A DNA stretch of 64,000 nucleotides from Nocardia vinacea. GTDB lineage: Bacteria > Actinomycetota > Actinomycetes > Mycobacteriales > Mycobacteriaceae. A program made the position numbers and the translations under genes. The stretch is from assembly GCF_035920345.1 (NCBI RefSeq), contig NZ_CP109149.1, forward strand, positions 5,952,001-6,016,000, given 5' to 3'. Of the stretch, positions 1-9,355 are shown in pieces. A model generated the notes under the pieces. It saw nothing but the letters and a program-made list of their open reading frames with translations, had not been told where the DNA came from and did not search any database. How positions within the stretch are numbered: the first letter of the stretch is position 1; the number at the start of each line of letters is the position of its first letter.

Positions 1-3000
1 CGGAGCCGAGCACCTCGCGCTGCCACAGCGCGTAGTCCGCGTACTGCACCGGCAGCGCGGACCAGGCGGGCGACTCCCACGAGGTGCGCGCCGCGTACGC
101 CACCATGACGTCACGCGCCAGCGGCCCCATCGACCAACCGTCGGCCGAAATATGGTGCACCACCATGCCGAGTACGAACTCGGACTCGCTGATCTCGAAA
201 AGCCTTGCGTGCAAAGGCACTTCGTCGGTGACGTCGAAGGCCATGGAGGCCAGGTCGATCAGATGCTCGACCAGTGTCTCCTCGGTGACCCGGTACGGAG
301 TCAGGTCGGGCACGATCTGCGCCGCGTCGAGCACGACCTGAACCGGACCGCTCTTGGTCTCCGGGAAAACGGTGCGCAGCGATTCGTGCCGGTCGATCAC
401 GTCGATGACCGCGACCTGCAGTGCGGCGACATCGAGATCACCGGAGAGCCGGATCGCGACCGGAATGTTGTTGACCGCCGAGGCGGTATCGAAGCGGTTC
501 AGGAACCACATGCGCTGCTGCGCGAGCGACAGCGGCACCTCCTCCGGGCGCTCCCGGGGGACCAGCGCACTGCGGGCGCCGGCACCGGCATGCGACTCCA
601 CCCGGGCCGCCAGCGCGGCCACGGTGGACGCCTCGAACACCATCCGCACCGGCACCCGGGTATCGAGTGCGGTGCCGATGCGCGAGGCCACCTGGGTGGC
701 GATCAGCGAGTTGCCGCCGAGGTCGAAGAAGTCGTCGTCCACGCCGACGCGGGGCAGGTCGAGCACCTCGCCGAAGATCTGGGCGACGATCTCCTCGATG
801 GGCGTACTCGGCGCACGGAAGGTGTGCACCTCGAAGACCGGCTTGGGCAGGGCGCGCCGATCGAGCTTGCCGTTCGCATTGAGCGGCATGGCCTCCAGCG
901 TCACGAAGGCCGCGGGCACCATGTAGGTGGGCACCATGGCGGACAGATGCGTGCGCAGCGCGGTATCGAATCCCGCCTCCGGCTCGGCCTCGGTCGGCAC
1001 CACATAGGCGACCAATTGGTCGCCGAGCCGGCTGTCGGAACGGACCAGCGCGACCGCCTGCGCCACCGCGGGATGGGCGCGCAAAGCGGATTCGATCTCG
1101 CCGAGCTCGATCCGGACACCGCGCAGTTTCACCTGGAAGTCGGTGCGACCGCTGTAGACGATCTGTCCCGCGGCATCGCGGGTCACCAGGTCACCGGTGC
1201 GGTACATGCGAGAACCGCTGGGGCCGAACGGATTCGCGACGAAGCGGTCGGCCGTCATATCCGGCCGGGTGAGATAGCCGCGCGCCAGCTGGGCGCCCGA
1301 CAGATAGAGCTCACCCGCGACACCCGGCGGCACCGGGTGCAGCCGCGCGTCGAGCACATAGGCCTGGGTGTTCCAGACCGGCGCACCGATCGGCACCGCG
1401 CCGCGCACCACCTCGCCGACGACCGCGTGAGTGGCGTTGACGGTGAATTCGGTTGGGCCGTAAAGGTTTATCAGCGTGATGTCGGGGCGGCCGAGCTTGC
1501 GGAACGCCTCCACCGCCTCGCCGGTGAACGCCTCACCACCGACCAGCAGCATGCGCACCGAGCTCAGTGCCGCCGCATCGACGGTGCCGGCGAATACGGT
1601 CAGCAGCGACGGCACGAACGAGGTCACGGTGACCTGTTCGGCGGCGATGACCTCGGTCAGATATTGGGTGTCGCGGTACCCGTCGTGGGTGGCGATCACG
1701 GTCCGGCCACCGGTCAGCAAGGGCGCCAACGGCTCCCACACCGACGCGTCGAAGGTGGCCGGGGTCTTGTACAGCGCGACGTCGTCGGCGCCGATCCCGA
1801 ATTCGCTGATGAGCCAGCGCATCTGGTGCACCAGCGCGGCATGCGACACCCCGACGCCCTTCGGGCGACCGGTGGAGCCCGAGGTGAAGATCGCGTATGC
1901 CAAATGCTCCGGGCGCAACGGCGAGACGCGCTCGGCATCGGTCACCGGGGCATCGGAGATCCCGGACAGATCGAGCTCGTCGACAACCAGCGACTCCAGG
2001 CCCTCCGGCGCGAACCGGTCCCGCGACGTGGTCAGCACATAGGCCGGCGCGGCGGTATCGAGCACATGGGCGATGCGTTCGGCAGGCTGATCGAGATCGA
2101 GCGGCACATAGGTGCCACCGGCCTCGAGCACCGCGTAGATCGCGACCATCAGGTCGAGCGAACGCCGCATACCGAGCGCGACCGGGACATCCGGACCGAC
2201 GCCCGCCTGGATCAGCCAGCGCGCGAGCGCGTGCACCCGAGACCCGAACTCCGCATAGGTCAGCGTCGCGGAGCGACTCGATGAGGGGTGGTGGTCGGGC
2301 GACGGGTGGGCCAGCGACGCACCGACCGCCGGGGTGAAGCCGTCGACGGAACGGTCGACTACGGCGATGGCGTCCGGTGTCGCGGCCACCTGGCGGGTGA
2401 ACAGATCGCTCACCGTCTCGGCCGCCTCGAGCTCACGCGGCGCGCCGTGCCAGCCGTCGCGTGCCAGCTCGACCTCGCGCTCGTCGAGCAGATCGATATC
2501 GCCGACGATCGCCGCCGGATCCGCGGTAACGCCGTGCAGAATCCGCACCAGTCGATCGGCGAACGACGAGACGGTCGCCTCGTCGAACAGATCGGTGGCG
2601 TAGGAGACGACCACCGAAACGCCCGCGGGCTCCCCCTGGTTGCCGCGCTGTTCGGTCAGCGTCCAGAGCAGATCGAATTTGGCGATGTGGACTTCGAGTT
2701 CCGCCGCGGACACCGACAGTCCGGGCAGTTCCAGTGTGCCGTGCGACATCTCCTGGAACGACAGCATCACCTGGAACAGCGGATGCCGCGCCTGCGAGCG
2801 GGTCGGGTTGACCACCTCGACGAGACGTTCGAACGGAACGTCGCTGTATGCGAACGCCGCGAGATCGACTTCCCTGGTGCGCGTGAGGAATTCGGTGAAC
2901 GAGTGTCCCGGATCGACCTCCGAGCGCAGCACGAGCGTATTGACGAACATGCCGATCAGGTCGTCGAGGGCCTGTTCGCCACGTCCGGCGACCGGGGTGC

Positions 3001-6000
3001 CGATGGCGATATCGGTGGTGCCGGAGAGCCGGGCCAGCAGCAGCGCGAGCGCGGCGTGCAGCACCATGAACGGGGTCGCGCCCTCGGCGCGGGCCAGTGC
3101 ACTCAGCCGGGTGTGCAGTTCGGCATCGAGATCGAAAGCGAACTGCGCGCCGCGGAAGCTCTGCACCGGCGGACGCTGCCGATCGGTGGGCAGATCCAGC
3201 TGATCCGGCAGTCCGGCCAGCGCATCCCGCCAGTAGGCGATCTCGCGGGCGGCCATGGACTCGGAATCGCTTTCGGCGCCGAGCAATTCGCGCTGCCACA
3301 GGGTGTAGTCGCGGTACTGCACCGGCAGCGGTGCCCAGGCGGGCGCTTCCCCGGCCGCACGGGCGAGATACGCGGTCGTGACGTCGCGCGCGAGCGGCCC
3401 GAACGAGAAGCCGTCCGCCGCGATGTGGTGCACGACGAAGGCGAGCGCGTACTCGGGCGTGTCATCCGAGGACGCACCGATGATCTGATAAAGGCGCACC
3501 CGAATGGGCAGCTCGGTCGAGACATCGAAGCCGGCGGAGGCGAATTCGGTGAGCACGTCGAGCAGCTCGGACGCCTCGAGTGGCTGCACGTCGACACCGA
3601 GGTCGACCTCTTCGATCGGCAGCACCTGCTGATAGGCGCCGTCGCCCGAGTTGGGGAAGATGGTGCGCAGCGATTCCTGGCGAGTCAGCACATCGGTGAG
3701 CGCGGCCCGCATCGCGTCGAAATCGACGCGACCGCCCAACCGCACCACGAACGGCAGGTTGTAGGTCGGCACCGTGGAGTCGAACTGGTTGATGAACCAC
3801 ATCCGCTGCTGCGCCAGCGACAGCGGCACCCGCTCGGGCAGTTGCTGGGCCACCAGGGCCGGGCGTGGCCGCTCGGTGGGCGGCGCCGATTCGGCGCGGG
3901 CGGCCAGACCGGCCACGGTCGGGGTCTCGAACAGCGCACGCACGCCGATCCGGGTGCCGAACGCCGCGCCGATCCGCGCCACCACCTGGGTGGCGACCAG
4001 CGAGTTGCCACCCAGATCGAAGAAGTTGTCATCGATGCCGACGCGTTCCTGGCTGAGCACATCGGCGAAGATCGCCGCCACGATCTGCTCGGCCGGGGTA
4101 CGCGGCGCCCGGAATCCGGCCGCGTCCACGCTGAACACCGGCTCCGGCAGAGCCTTTCGATCCAGCTTGCCGGAGGTATTGAGCGGGAACGCGTCCAGCA
4201 CCATGATCGCCGCGGGCACCATGTAGCTCGGCAGCTTTTCCGCGACGAACCGGGTGAGTTCGATCGGTTCGATCGACTGGCCCGGCGCGGGCACGACATA
4301 GGCGACCAACTGCTGACCGGTCGCGGTATCGACCACCAGCACGGCGGCCTGGCTGACCACCGGATGGGCGAGCAGATCGGTTTCGATCTCACCGAGTTCG
4401 ATGCGCTGACCGCGGAATTTCACCTGGAAGTCGGTGCGGCCGATGTATTCCAGAGTGCCCGCGACATTCCAGCGCACCAGGTCACCGGTGCGGTACATGC
4501 GCTCGCCGTTGCTGCCGAACGGGTTGGCGACGAACCGATCCGAGGTCAGGTCGGGGCGACCGCGGTAACCGCGCGCCAGCTGACGTCCACCCAGGTACAA
4601 CTCACCCGGTGCGCCGACCGCCGCTGGGCGCAGCCGCGAATCCAGTACGTAGACCTGGACATTCCATTCCGGAATACCGATCGGCACCGTGACGGTGTCA
4701 GCGGAAGTGGCCTCCCAGTAGGTGACCGAAACCGCAGCCTCGGTGGGACCGTACAGGTTGTGCAGACCGGCCGAGGTGATCGCGCGGAAACCCGCGGCGG
4801 TCTCCGGCGGCAGCGCCTCACCGATAACGAAAACCGCACGCAGCGTGGCGCATTGGGCGGCGGTGGCATGGGCAACGAACACCGTCAGCATGGACGGCAC
4901 GAAGTCGGTGACGGTGACCCCGTGCCGCTCGATCATCTCGGCGACATACAGCGGATCGCGGTGCCCGTCCGGGGTCGCGACAACAAGTTTCGCGCCGACC
5001 ATCAGCGGCAGGAAGTAACCCCACAGCGATACGTCGAAGGTGGTCGCGGTCTTCTGCAGGTACACATCATCAGCAGTCAGGCGGTACTCGTCGAGCATCC
5101 ACAGCTGCTGGTTGACGATCGCATGATGGGTTACCGCAACACCTTTCGGGCGTCCGGTCGAACCCGAGGTGTAGATCACATAGGCGGTGTTGTCCGGACG
5201 CAGCGACGCGCGCCGCTCCGAATCCGCCACCGGCGCATCGTCGTACGCAGATACATCGAGGGTGTCGATTTCCACCCGGCGCACCGATTCCGGCAGCTCG
5301 AGTTCGTCACCGGAGACCGTCAGCACGCAGACCGGTGCCGCGGACTCGAGGATGTAGGCGGTGCGATCGGCCGGATGATCCGGATCGATCGGCACATACG
5401 CGCCACCGGCCTCGAGCACCGCGTGCATACCGACGACGAGATCCAGCGAACGTCGCATGCCAAGCGCGACAAGCGATTCCGGGCCGACACCGTCGGCGAT
5501 CAGGAAGCGGGCCAGACGATTGACCCGCGCACCGAACTCCGCATAGGTCAGCTGCGCGCCCTCGAAATCGAGGGCGACGTTGTCCGGGGTCAGCTGAATC
5601 TGCGCATCCAGCAGGGCCGCCAGCGTGGTTTCCGGGACGTCCTGCTCGGAGTCGTTCCACTCCGCGACGGTCAGCTCCCGCTCCGCCGCGGTGGTCAGCT
5701 CGAGGCCCCAGACCGGCGCATCCGCCTCGGCCCGCAGGAAGCGCTCGAAGAATTCCAGGAAGCGTTCGTGCTGACGATGCGTCTCCGCCTCGGAGTACAG
5801 GTTCGGGTTCGTCTCGAAGTCGATACGCGCGCGCGAACCGCCCTCGGACTGATAGAAGTTGACGCCGAGATCCTCGATGCTGCCGGTGGACAACACCACC
5901 ATGGTGCCGACCATCGAGCCCATGCTGATCTTGTCCTGGAACAGCATGATGTTGATCCAGGGGCCGAAGAACTCCCTGGTCACCACGCCGTCACCGGCCG

Positions 6001-7114
6001 CGTCGCGGCGGATGTCCTCGTGCCGGTAGCGCTGGTGCCGCAGCGCGCCGGTCACCTCGACCTGGACCTGCTTGAGCACATCGGCCACGGTGGTCTCGTG
6101 CCCGATCCGCAGCCGCAACGGCACGATATTCGACGAGACACCGCCGGAGCGGCGCATCACGGCAGTGGTCCGCGCAGTCACCGGCAGGCTCAGGATCACG
6201 TCCTCGGAACTGGTCCACTGCGCCAGATATCCGGCGAACGCGGCGAGCAGCAACCCGGCCGGCGACGAATCATGGCGCGCCACAGCCGCTTCCAGCACCG
6301 CGTTCTGCTCGTCCGAGAGCAGCACACTGCTGAGGGTGTTGATCGGCGCCGGCCCCGCGGACCGGCCCGCCAGGCTGGTGCCGTCCCCCACGCCGGCGAC
6401 CCGCTCGGCCCAGTACGTCTTGTCCGACTGGAACCGGGAACTGTCCCGGTAGGCCATCTCCTGCTCGAGGAGCGTGCGCAGGTGCGCGGCATTGGCCGGT
6501 GCGGGCTCGGTGCCGTTCAACAGGGCGGTGTACCAGTCGGCGACCCTGGAAAGGTTGGTCACCGCGCCGAAGCCGTCCAGCACGATGTGGTGCGCGCGCA
6601 GATACAGGTACCAGTGGTGATCGCCCACCTGCAGGCCCGCGAAGCGCAGCAGCCGATCCTCGAGCAGGTTCAGCGGGGCGCTGTACTCGGCGCGCATCCA
6701 CGCCATGGCGGCGGCCTCGGGATCGGCCTCATCGCGGAAGTCGACGTAGTAGACCTTGTCCCGGTCCGGAATCGTGTAGTCGATCCACTGATACGGCTGG
6801 CCGTCGATCTCGGTGATGCACAGCATGCCGGAGCCGCGCTCCTGCCCGGAGCTGATCAGCGCCTCGCGCAGGACCTTCAGGTCGAGGTCGCCGTGCAGGT
6901 CGACGTACTGCGCGATGTTGATCGGCACCTGCGGGTCGACGTGCTGTGCGTACCAGATACCCAGCTGCGCCGGGGACAACGGGAACGGCTCACTCGACTC
7001 CCTCGAAGCAGCGTGCGCCCGTTCGCCACTAGTTTCGCCGTTTCCGCCGAAATCCAGCCGGTCCAACCGTAACCTCGCTTCCGGAACACCACACGAGCGC
7101 TCCCCGATGAACAC
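1..7114 (-). CDS. Non-ribosomal peptide synthetase, N-terminal part (C-A-T-C-A-T-C..., partial)
   Basis: The 5' part of a multimodular NRPS that continues past the left edge. Reading the minus strand, the first condensation domain covers about 7000-5710 (active site HHIVLDG near 6590). Adenylation domain 1 covers about 5690-4150 (A4 FDVSLWGYF, A10 TSGKLDRKALP). A carrier domain with GGNSL lies near 4005-4035. The second C domain is about 3850-2600 (HHIAADG near 3420), A2 about 2480-850 (FDASVWEPL, NANGKLDRRALP), the second carrier about 740-630, and a third C domain starts near 545 and shows HHISADG near 150. Pocket residues aligned by eye are DVWDFILVS (A1) and DAWSLGLVN (A2); I cannot assign substrates. 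The first C domain differs from the others (LSPAQLGIWYAQHVD) and resembles the first C of EntF/DhbF-type synthetases, suggesting an acyl or aryl cap. The start is uncertain: GTG 7114 is used, but GTG 7132 and TTG 7066 (with a weak AGCGAGG) are possible. Confidence 0.93.
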   Translation of the reverse strand, partial: MFIGERSCGVPEARLRLDRLDFGGNGETSGERAHAASRESSEPFPLSPAQLGIWYAQHVDPQVPINIAQYVDLHGDLDLKVLREALISSGQERGSGMLCITEIDGQPYQWIDYTIPDRDKVYYVDFRDEADPEAAAMAWMRAEYSAPLNLLEDRLLRFAGLQVGDHHWYLYLRAHHIVLDGFGAVTNLSRVADWYTALLNGTEPAPANAAHLRTLLEQEMAYRDSSRFQSDKTYWAERVAGVGDGTSLAGRSAGPAPINTLSSVLLSDEQNAVLEAAVARHDSSPAGLLLAAFAGYLAQWTSSEDVILSLPVTARTTAVMRRSGGVSSNIVPLRLRIGHETTVADVLKQVQVEVTGALRHQRYRHEDIRRDAAGDGVVTREFFGPWINIMLFQDKISMGSMVGTMVVLSTGSIEDLGVNFYQSEGGSRARIDFETNPNLYSEAETHRQHERFLEFFERFLRAEADAPVWGLELTTAAERELTVAEWNDSEQDVPETTLAALLDAQIQLTPDNVALDFEGAQLTYAEFGARVNRLARFLIADGVGPESLVALGMRRSLDLVVGMHAVLEAGGAYVPIDPDHPADRTAYILESAAPVCVLTVSGDELELPESVRRVEIDTLDVSAYDDAPVADSERRASLRPDNTAYVIYTSGSTGRPKGVAVTHHAIVNQQLWMLDEYRLTADDVYLQKTATTFDVSLWGYFLPLMVGAKLVVATPDGHRDPLYVAEMIERHGVTVTDFVPSMLTVFVAHATAAQCATLRAVFVIGEALPPETAAGFRAITSAGLHNLYGPTEAAVSVTYWEATSADTVTVPIGIPEWNVQVYVLDSRLRPAAVGAPGELYLGGRQLARGYRGRPDLTSDRFVANPFGSNGERMYRTGDLVRWNVAGTLEYIGRTDFQVKFRGQRIELGEIETDLLAHPVVSQAAVLVVDTATGQQLVAYVVPAPGQSIEPIELTRFVAEKLPSYMVPAAIMVLDAFPLNTSGKLDRKALPEPVFSVDAAGFRAPRTPAEQIVAAIFADVLSQERVGIDDNFFDLGGNSLVATQVVARIGAAFGTRIGVRALFETPTVAGLAARAESAPPTERPRPALVAQQLPERVPLSLAQQRMWFINQFDSTVPTYNLPFVVRLGGRVDFDAMRAALTDVLTRQESLRTIFPNSGDGAYQQVLPIEEVDLGVDVQPLEASELLDVLTEFASAGFDVSTELPIRVRLYQIIGASSDDTPEYALAFVVHHIAADGFSFGPLARDVTTAYLARAAGEAPAWAPLPVQYRDYTLWQRELLGAESDSESMAAREIAYWRDALAGLPDQLDLPTDRQRPPVQSFRGAQFAFDLDAELHTRLSALARAEGATPFMVLHAALALLLARLSGTTDIAIGTPVAGRGEQALDDLIGMFVNTLVLRSEVDPGHSFTEFLTRTREVDLAAFAYSDVPFERLVEVVNPTRSQARHPLFQVMLSFQEMSHGTLELPGLSVSAAELEVHIAKFDLLWTLTEQRGNQGEPAGVSVVVSYATDLFDEATVSSFADRLVRILHGVTADPAAIVGDIDLLDEREVELARDGWHGAPRELEAAETVSDLFTRQVAATPDAIAVVDRSVDGFTPAVGASLAHPSPDHHPSSSRSATLTYAEFGSRVHALARWLIQAGVGPDVPVALGMRRSLDLMVAIYAVLEAGGTYVPLDLDQPAERIAHVLDTAAPAYVLTTSRDRFAPEGLESLVVDELDLSGISDAPVTDAERVSPLRPEHLAYAIFTSGSTGRPKGVGVSHAALVHQMRWLISEFGIGADDVALYKTPATFDASVWEPLAPLLTGGRTVIATHDGYRDTQYLTEVIAAEQVTVTSFVPSLLTVFAGTVDAAALSSVRMLLVGGEAFTGEAVEAFRKLGRPDITLINLYGPTEFTVNATHAVVGEVVRGAVPIGAPVWNTQAYVLDARLHPVPPGVAGELYLSGAQLARGYLTRPDMTADRFVANPFGPSGSRMYRTGDLVTRDAAGQIVYSGRTDFQVKLRGVRIELGEIESALRAHPAVAQAVALVRSDSRLGDQLVAYVVPTEAEPEAGFDTALRTHLSAMVPTYMVPAAFVTLEAMPLNANGKLDRRALPKPVFEVHTFRAPSTPIEEIVAQIFGEVLDLPRVGVDDDFFDLGGNSLIATQVASRIGTALDTRVPVRMVFEASTVAALAARVESHAGAGARSALVPRERPEEVPLSLAQQRMWFLNRFDTASAVNNIPVAIRLSGDLDVAALQVAVIDVIDRHESLRTVFPETKSGPVQVVLDAAQIVPDLTPYRVTEETLVEHLIDLASMAFDVTDEVPLHARLFEISESEFVLGMVVHHISADGWSMGPLARDVMVAYAARTSWESPAWSALPVQYADYALWQREVLGS
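2261..2314. repeat. 54-bp intragenic repeat, copy 1 (inside NRPS A domain)
   Basis: This 54-bp stretch matches 58842-58895 at 51 of 54 positions by eye. On the minus strand it encodes an in-frame insert containing SLAHPSPDHHPS followed by an Arg/Ser-rich turn, just before the TLTYAEF motif of the A domain. The other A domains in the window, such as A1 of this gene, run straight into T-Y-x-E-F/L and lack the insert. Confidence 0.8.
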
Positions 7115-7402
7115 CGGGACGCCGACGCGCACCTATATCAGCGTGGCGCCTGTGTTCCCGCGTTCAGTTCTCATCAATCAAGCAAAAATGTTCATTGGCA
7201 CTATCTGCCCGTCAGGCCGGGCTTGTTACATGGGCGCGACCCTGCCCGCCACCCACCGACCGGCTTCGCCGGGAAGTTCAATGCAGATCACCGAAACAAT
7301 CTACCGTCGCCCTCGCCAGCCGACCAATCAGCTCCCATAGCCGAGAAACATCAGCCCAGGCAGGGGGGTCATCGCAAGTTTGCTGGATGGCTGTCACCGA
7401 TC

Positions 7403-8167
7403 TCACACTGCTTGCGAAGGTGAATGTCGGTCGCGAGCCGGGTCGTAGAGATGGGACTGGGTACAGGACAGATTCGGGGTGAGGGCGCGGCCGACGAGAA
7501 TGACGGCGGCTTGGCGCAGACCCGCGGATTCGACCTGGTCGACGATATCGGTGAGGGTGCCGCGCAGGACCAGTTGGTCCGGTTGGCTGGCTCGGTAGAC
7601 CACGGCGGTCGGGCAGTCGGCGCCGTAAGCCGGGATCAGCTCGGCTGCCAGTGGGCGGATTCGGGTGATGGCCAGATGCAGCACCAGCGTGGCCTGTGTC
7701 CGGGCGAAGTTCGCGAGGGCCTCGGACTCGGGCATGGCGGTAGAACGAGCCTGGGTGCGGGTGAGGACCACCGATTGGACGACTTCGGGGACGGTCAACT
7801 CGGTGCCGAGCAGCGCCGCCGCGGCGGCGTAGGCGGGGACGCCGGGGGTGATGTCCCACGGCACGTCCGCGGCGTCGAGACGGCGGGTTTGTTCGGTGAG
7901 GGCCGAATATATGGAGGGGTCGCCCGAGCAGAGGCGCGCGACATCCTTACCGGCGCGGTGCGCGCGCACCAGGTGCTCGGTGATCTGGTCGATGTCCAGG
8001 TATTGGGTGTCGACCAGTTCGGTATCGGGGGCACAGTGCGCGAGCACCTCGGGGTCGAGGTAGGTACCCGCGTAGAGGCAGACCGGGGCGCTGCGCAGCA
8101 GCTCGACCGCGCGGACGGTCAGCAGGTCCGCGGCGCCCGGCCCGGCCCCGATGAAGTGCACGGTCAT
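7403..8167 (-). CDS. cobM: Precorrin-4 C(11)-methyltransferase
   Basis: A 254-residue SAM-dependent uroporphyrinogen/precorrin methylase of the CobM/CbiF type, which methylates C-11 of precorrin-4 in aerobic cobalamin synthesis. The N-terminal VHFIGAGPGAADLLTVRA is the family's first SAM-binding loop, followed by LYAGTYLDPEVL, VARLCSGDPSIYSALTEQ and the DITPGVPAYAAAAALLG block; all are typical of CobM. It is full length. No other cob gene lies in the window. It is read in the same direction as the flavin-binding gene at 8184-8609, with a 16-bp gap, but no functional link is evident. The 270 bp between this stop and the NRPS start hold no gene that I can support. Confidence 0.92.
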   Translation of the reverse strand: MTVHFIGAGPGAADLLTVRAVELLRSAPVCLYAGTYLDPEVLAHCAPDTELVDTQYLDIDQITEHLVRAHRAGKDVARLCSGDPSIYSALTEQTRRLDAADVPWDITPGVPAYAAAAALLGTELTVPEVVQSVVLTRTQARSTAMPESEALANFARTQATLVLHLAITRIRPLAAELIPAYGADCPTAVVYRASQPDQLVLRGTLTDIVDQVESAGLRQAAVILVGRALTPNLSCTQSHLYDPARDRHSPSQAV

Positions 8168-8183
8168 GCGGGTGAGTCTAGGG

Positions 8184-8609
8184 CTAGGCCGTCGCGTCGA
8201 AGTGGGCGATCACCTTGGACGGGTGCACCCGGACCACCAGTTCGCCCGGGACGCCATTGCGCTTGCCGAATTCCTCGGCCCGGTCCGCGCCCATATAGCG
8301 GCCGCCGATCTCGGTGGCGGTGCGCAGGAGTTCGTCGGGATCCTCGGACAGGGTCACGGTGCCCTGGATCTGAATCGAGGAGTACGGCGCTTCCTCGAGG
8401 TCGACCACCACCGCAATGCGCGGATCGCGAGCGAAGGCCCTCCCCTTGGCCGTGGCCTTGCCGGTATTGAACACCAGCTCGTCCCCCTCCAGAACAAACC
8501 ACACCGGGCTGACCACCGGTCGACCGTCGGCGGCCACGAATGCCACCTTTCCGGTTCGCTTGGCGTGGGTCAGAAAGTCGCGCACTTTGGGATCCGAAAG
8601 TGATGCCAT
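8184..8609 (-). CDS. PPOX-class (F420-type) flavin-binding oxidoreductase
   Basis: A 141-residue split-barrel protein of the pyridoxamine 5'-phosphate oxidase-like superfamily, the actinobacterial group that often binds coenzyme F420 (Rv1155-like). Visible features are the N-terminal LSDPKVRDFLTHAKRTGKVAFVAADGRPVVSPVWFVLEGDELVFNT block, the GKATAKGRAFARDPRIAVVVDLEE segment and the IQIQGTVTL strand, in the expected order. Length is normal for the family. The physiological substrate cannot be deduced. The gene starts with ATG at 8609 and ends 16 bp before cobM. Confidence 0.85.
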   Translation of the reverse strand: MASLSDPKVRDFLTHAKRTGKVAFVAADGRPVVSPVWFVLEGDELVFNTGKATAKGRAFARDPRIAVVVDLEEAPYSSIQIQGTVTLSEDPDELLRTATEIGGRYMGADRAEEFGKRNGVPGELVVRVHPSKVIAHFDATA

Positions 8610-8737
8610 CCCCCAACCCTAAAACCCTCCGCGGAATCCAAGCACCTCCCACACCCGGCTGGACAGATGATCACGTGGAAACTATGGCGGCATCGCCCGA
8701 GAAGCCCCCGCCACCAGTTCCACTTGATCTTGATCGC

Positions 8738-9355
8738 TCAGAAGGTGCCTTGTTCACGGGCGCGGGCGACGGCCGAGGTGCGGGAGCGAACGCCAAGCTT
8801 GGCGTAGATGTGCACGAGGTGGGATTTGACGGTGGTTTCGCTGAGGAAGAGTGCCTTGGCGATCTCCCGGTTCGAACTGCCGTCGGCCACCAGGCGCAGC
8901 ACCTCGATTTCGCGCGGACTCAGGGTGGTATCGGCGCGGCGCACGCGGATCATCAGCTTGGATGCCACCGCAGGCGACAGCACGCTCTCCCCCGCGGCCG
9001 CCGAGCGCACCGCCACGAGCAGTTCCATCGGTGGGGTGTCCTTGAGGATGTAGCCGCAGGCTCCGGCCTCTATAGCGCTGAGAATGTCAGCGTCGGTGTC
9101 GTAGTTGGTGACCACCAGGACATTGGGCGGCTGAGCGAGCGCACGCAATTCGGCCGTCGCGTCGACGCCGGAGCGGCCCGGGCCGAAGCTGAGATCCATC
9201 AGCACCAGGTCGACCGGGGTGGTGGTACAGAAGGCGACGGCGGCCTCAGCGGTCGGTGCGTCTCCGACGACTGTGATGTCGTCATTGCTTTCCAGTAGTG
9301 CGCGCAGGCCCGCGCGCACGATGGCGTGATCGTCGACCAGGAGTAGGCGAATCAT
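8738..9355 (-). CDS. NarL/LuxR-family response regulator
   Basis: A 205-residue two-domain response regulator. The receiver domain (1-120) has the acidic pair D8-D9, phospho-acceptor D54 in VLMDLSFG, and K105 in GYILKDTPP. The LuxR-type helix-turn-helix (about 140-200) carries LSPREIEVLRLVADGSSNRE and LSETTVKSHLVHIYAKLGV. Its ATG overlaps the kinase stop codon (ATGA, 9352-9355), so the pair is translationally coupled and is the cognate effector of the upstream kinase. The divergent ABC transporter at 10964-12767 is a plausible target, as in many actinobacterial kinase/regulator/ABC sets, but no operator was identified. Confidence 0.95.
   Translation of the reverse strand: MIRLLLVDDHAIVRAGLRALLESNDDITVVGDAPTAEAAVAFCTTTPVDLVLMDLSFGPGRSGVDATAELRALAQPPNVLVVTNYDTDADILSAIEAGACGYILKDTPPMELLVAVRSAAAGESVLSPAVASKLMIRVRRADTTLSPREIEVLRLVADGSSNREIAKALFLSETTVKSHLVHIYAKLGVRSRTSAVARAREQGTF

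Noticed and set aside
2288-7072. Open frame of about 1,594 codons on the plus strand, opposite the left NRPS
   Set aside because: It is the antisense of conserved C-A-T domains. The encoded sequence is Arg/Gly/His-rich without domains, a common artefact in G+C-rich DNA where stop codons are rare.
7133-7402. Small ORFs and a possible riboswitch between NRPS and cobM
   Set aside because: The ORFs have no start signal or coding character, and I could not find cobalamin-riboswitch landmarks. I treat it as a promoter region.
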